Positions 13,963 through 15,307 of a stretch of 15,307 bases of DNA are shown here, one piece after another. A program made the translations under genes and the position numbers. This DNA is from CAYLZN01 sp964387935 (GTDB lineage: Bacteria > Acidobacteriota > Vicinamibacteria > Vicinamibacterales > JAFNAJ01): assembly GCA_964387935.1 (NCBI GenBank), contig CAYLZN010000113.1, forward strand, positions 1 through 15,307, read 5' to 3'. Position 1 is the stretch's first letter. Each line of letters starts with the position of its first letter. The notes below the pieces were generated by a model. That model did not search any database. It was not told the origin of the DNA and saw only the letters and a list, made by a program, of their open reading frames with translations.

Positions 13963-14538
13963 TCATTCCGTCTGCAGGATGTCGAGGAGCGCGCGGCAGC
14001 TGGGGCACGCGACGATGACCCCGGCCCGCAGGCCCGATGCGTTGCCCGGCGCGGGCGACCAGGGCTGCTGCACGCCGGGCACCTCGCACCGCGGGCAGGC
14101 AGGTGCGGCCAGCGGGCGCGTCAGCGCGGCGTCGAGCAGCCACAACGACGGCAGCCACCGCGAGTAGGTGACCTCACGCGCCTGGTCGGCGTGTCCCGCC
14201 AGGAACCGTCGCAGGGACTCGAATTCCGCCGTGTCACGCGCATCGTCGCGGCTGCGGGCGAACACGCGGAAGGGCGGCTTGGGATCGGGAGCCTCGACCC
14301 AGGCCACGAGGTCCTCCAGCCGGTGCTCCTTGCGGACCACCTGCCGCAGGGCGTCCGCGAGGTCGTCGCCGATGGGCCCGCGCACGCGCTCCCGCAACCG
14401 CTCGAACAGCGGCCCCGCCCAGCCCTCGGTGATCCACAGGGTGCGGTTCGGGATGTTGCAGCCCGCGACGAAGGCCTCGATGGCCTCTTCGAGCCACATG
14501 CCCCCTTCCAGATTCTCGAACCGCGCGCGCGTTGCCAT
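13963..14538 (-). CDS. Uncharacterised protein with two CxxC knuckles
   Basis: I do not recognise this 191-residue protein. Residues 1-140 are mixed charged and hydrophobic helices with several Trp (MWLEEAIEAF, LWITEGWAGPLFERL, LEDLVAWVEAP, YSRWLPSLWLLDAAL). Residues 148-181 hold CPRC and CPSC, 26 residues apart, the arrangement of a zinc ribbon. There is no signal peptide, so it is probably cytoplasmic. ATG 14538 is taken as the start. The frame stays open upstream into the N-gap at 14549, but sequence across the gap is not reliable and no clear ribosome binding site is visible in the ten bases present. An N-terminal extension cannot be excluded. It is convergent with the class V enzyme (3 bases apart) and divergent from leuA. 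Confidence 0.7.
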   Translation of the reverse strand: MATRARFENLEGGMWLEEAIEAFVAGCNIPNRTLWITEGWAGPLFERLRERVRGPIGDDLADALRQVVRKEHRLEDLVAWVEAPDPKPPFRVFARSRDDARDTAEFESLRRFLAGHADQAREVTYSRWLPSLWLLDAALTRPLAAPACPRCEVPGVQQPWSPAPGNASGLRAGVIVACPSCRALLDILQTE

Positions 14539-14548
14539 AGGGTGTGCC

Positions 14549-14558
14549 NNNNNNNNNN
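14549..14558. other. Assembly gap (ten N)
   Basis: The run of exactly ten N is a scaffold placeholder. Its true length is unknown, so any frame read across it should not be trusted. Confidence 0.98.
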
Positions 14559-14620
14559 TGGGAACAGACAGCCTACGCCCGTCGGTCGAGGGAATCACGC
14601 CGCGACGCGGCATCCGGCCA

Positions 14621-14635
14621 GCCCAGCCGCTGGGC
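14621..14635. repeat. Short hairpin GCCCAG-CCG-CTGGGC upstream of leuA
   Basis: A perfect 6-bp GC-rich stem with a 3-base loop lies about 30 bases before the leuA -10-like box, hence probably upstream of the transcript. It could be an operator or a chance repeat. Confidence 0.25.
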
Positions 14636-14663
14636 GGCAGTGGTCCCGCCGGGCCACGGGTCC

Positions 14664-14669
14664 GATAAT
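14664..14669 (+). promoter_or_regulatory. Candidate -10 box for leuA
   Basis: GATAAT matches five of six consensus bases and lies 27 bases before ATG 14697. The implied leader is about 20 bases, too short for classical attenuation. No good -35 box is visible. Confidence 0.4.
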
Positions 14670-14696
14670 GAGGTCACGCCCCTTGCAGGTCCGCTC

Positions 14697-15307
14697 ATGT
14701 CACACGCCCACGTCCGCATCTTCGACACCACGCTCCGTGACGGCGAGCAGTCGCCCGGAGCCTCCCTCACCAGCGCAGAGAAGCTCGAGATTGCCCGACA
14801 GTTGGCCCGCCTCGGCGTTGACGTGATCGAAGCCGGGTTCCCTGCCGCATCGCCGGACGATCTCGCGGCCGTGACGGTGATCGCCCAGGAGGTGGGCAAC
14901 CCCAGGGAGCCGAGCCAGCGCGCGCCGATCATCGCCGGCCTGGCGCGCGCGAACCGGAACGATATCGACAAGTGCTGGGAAGCCGTGCGCCACGCGCGGC
15001 ACCCGCGGATTCACACCTTCCTCGCCACGAGTGACATCCACCTGGAGCACAAGCTTCGCATGTCACGCGACGAGGTGCTCGGCCGCGTCCGCGAGATGGT
15101 GGCCCACGCGCGGTCGCATTGCCCCGACGTGGAGTTCTCCCCCGAGGACGCCGGGCGGTCCGACCGCGAGTTCCTGTGCCAGGTGCTGACGGCCGCCATC
15201 GCGGCCGGCGCCACGACACTCAACATTCCCGACACCGTGGGCTATACGACGCCGCACGAGTACGGCGGGCTCATCGCCGGCCTGATCGCCGGCACCCAGG
15301 GTGCAGA
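14697..15307 (+). CDS. leuA: 2-isopropylmalate synthase, N-terminal part (3' truncated by window end)
   Basis: This enzyme condenses 2-oxoisovalerate with acetyl-CoA to give 2-isopropylmalate, the first committed step of leucine biosynthesis, in the cytoplasm. The frame runs from ATG 14697 without a stop to the end of the window: 203 complete codons of a protein normally about 510 residues long. The HMGL-like TIM-barrel signature RIFDTTLRDGEQSPGAS is at residues 7-23, with the metal-binding Asp and catalytic Arg/Glu. GVDVIEAGFPAASP, HTFLATSDIHLEHKL, VEFSPEDAGRSD and LNIPDTVGYTTP follow in the family order. The HCHND metal site and the regulatory domain lie beyond the window. The related homocitrate and citramalate synthases share the fold, but SPGAS and SPEDAGRSD favour LeuA. 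An AGGT sequence seven bases before the ATG is a modest ribosome binding site. Confidence 0.95.
   Translation, partial: MSHAHVRIFDTTLRDGEQSPGASLTSAEKLEIARQLARLGVDVIEAGFPAASPDDLAAVTVIAQEVGNPREPSQRAPIIAGLARANRNDIDKCWEAVRHARHPRIHTFLATSDIHLEHKLRMSRDEVLGRVREMVAHARSHCPDVEFSPEDAGRSDREFLCQVLTAAIAAGATTLNIPDTVGYTTPHEYGGLIAGLIAGTQGA

Larger units (their letters stand above)
14539..14696. other. Intergenic region before leuA, interrupted by the assembly gap
   Basis: This is 158 bases including the N-run. It carries a short hairpin and a -10-like box towards leuA. No leader peptide rich in leucine codons and no T-box was recognised, but the gap hides part of the region. Confidence 0.5.

Noticed and set aside
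13963..14613. Extension of the two-CxxC protein across the N-run
   Set aside because: The ten N are a placeholder of unknown true length, so frame continuity across them is accidental. ATG 14538 is used instead.
14559..14696. Possible leucine attenuator or T-box before leuA
   Set aside because: No leucine-codon-rich leader frame, specifier-like stem or terminator with a T-run was found, and the candidate -10 box leaves a leader of only about 20 bases.

Overview
The window is GC-rich and densely coded, with long antisense shadow frames and only short gaps between genes. Nothing in it identifies the species directly. The best inference is a Gram-negative, soil-type member of the Acidobacteriota (Vicinamibacteria-like). 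This rests on an Oar-like TonB-dependent receptor with an N-terminal carboxypeptidase-regulatory domain, a terminal aromatic outer-membrane signature, many secreted proteins and ordinary central-metabolism genes. A run of ten N bases at 14549-14558 marks a scaffold join, so this is a draft or metagenome-derived assembly. No phage, transposon, CRISPR or RNA gene was recognised.

Layout. 1-2402 (+): the 3' part of ATP-dependent PEP carboxykinase, a secreted Met-rich protein of unknown function and a small thiamine-binding-family protein. 2389-7531 (-): an apparent operon read right to left, with a LolA/LolB-like secreted protein, a TonB-dependent receptor that starts at or within a few bases of its stop, and an SDR-DUF2867 protein. 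7733-9019 (+): a secreted CotH-type kinase, divergent from that operon. 9032-10003 (-): a lipoprotein metallophosphoesterase convergent with the kinase. 10205-11359 (-): a YbdL-type methionine/aromatic aminotransferase. 11421-13959 (+): an alpha/beta hydrolase, a secreted four-cysteine protein and a class V PLP enzyme. 13963-14538 (-): an unrecognised protein with two CxxC knuckles. 14697-end (+): the 5' part of 2-isopropylmalate synthase.

How the genes fit together. Three groups look like real units. The first is the envelope pair at 3926-7531: a receptor and a LolA-like protein, both carrying a Gly-rich insert with the same GGGPGGR core. The second is the secreted CotH kinase facing a secreted phosphoesterase. 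The third is the small secreted Cys protein placed 6 bases before a PLP enzyme. The metabolic genes (PEPCK, aminotransferase, LeuA) are typical core genes with no visible link to one another. There is no intergenic stretch over 300 bases. The longest gaps (7532-7732, 10004-10204 and 14539-14696) are described as features. No complete new system is evident. The most promising leads are the receptor/LolA-like pair, the four-Cys protein with its PLP neighbour, and a CRP-like palindrome at 10169-10184.
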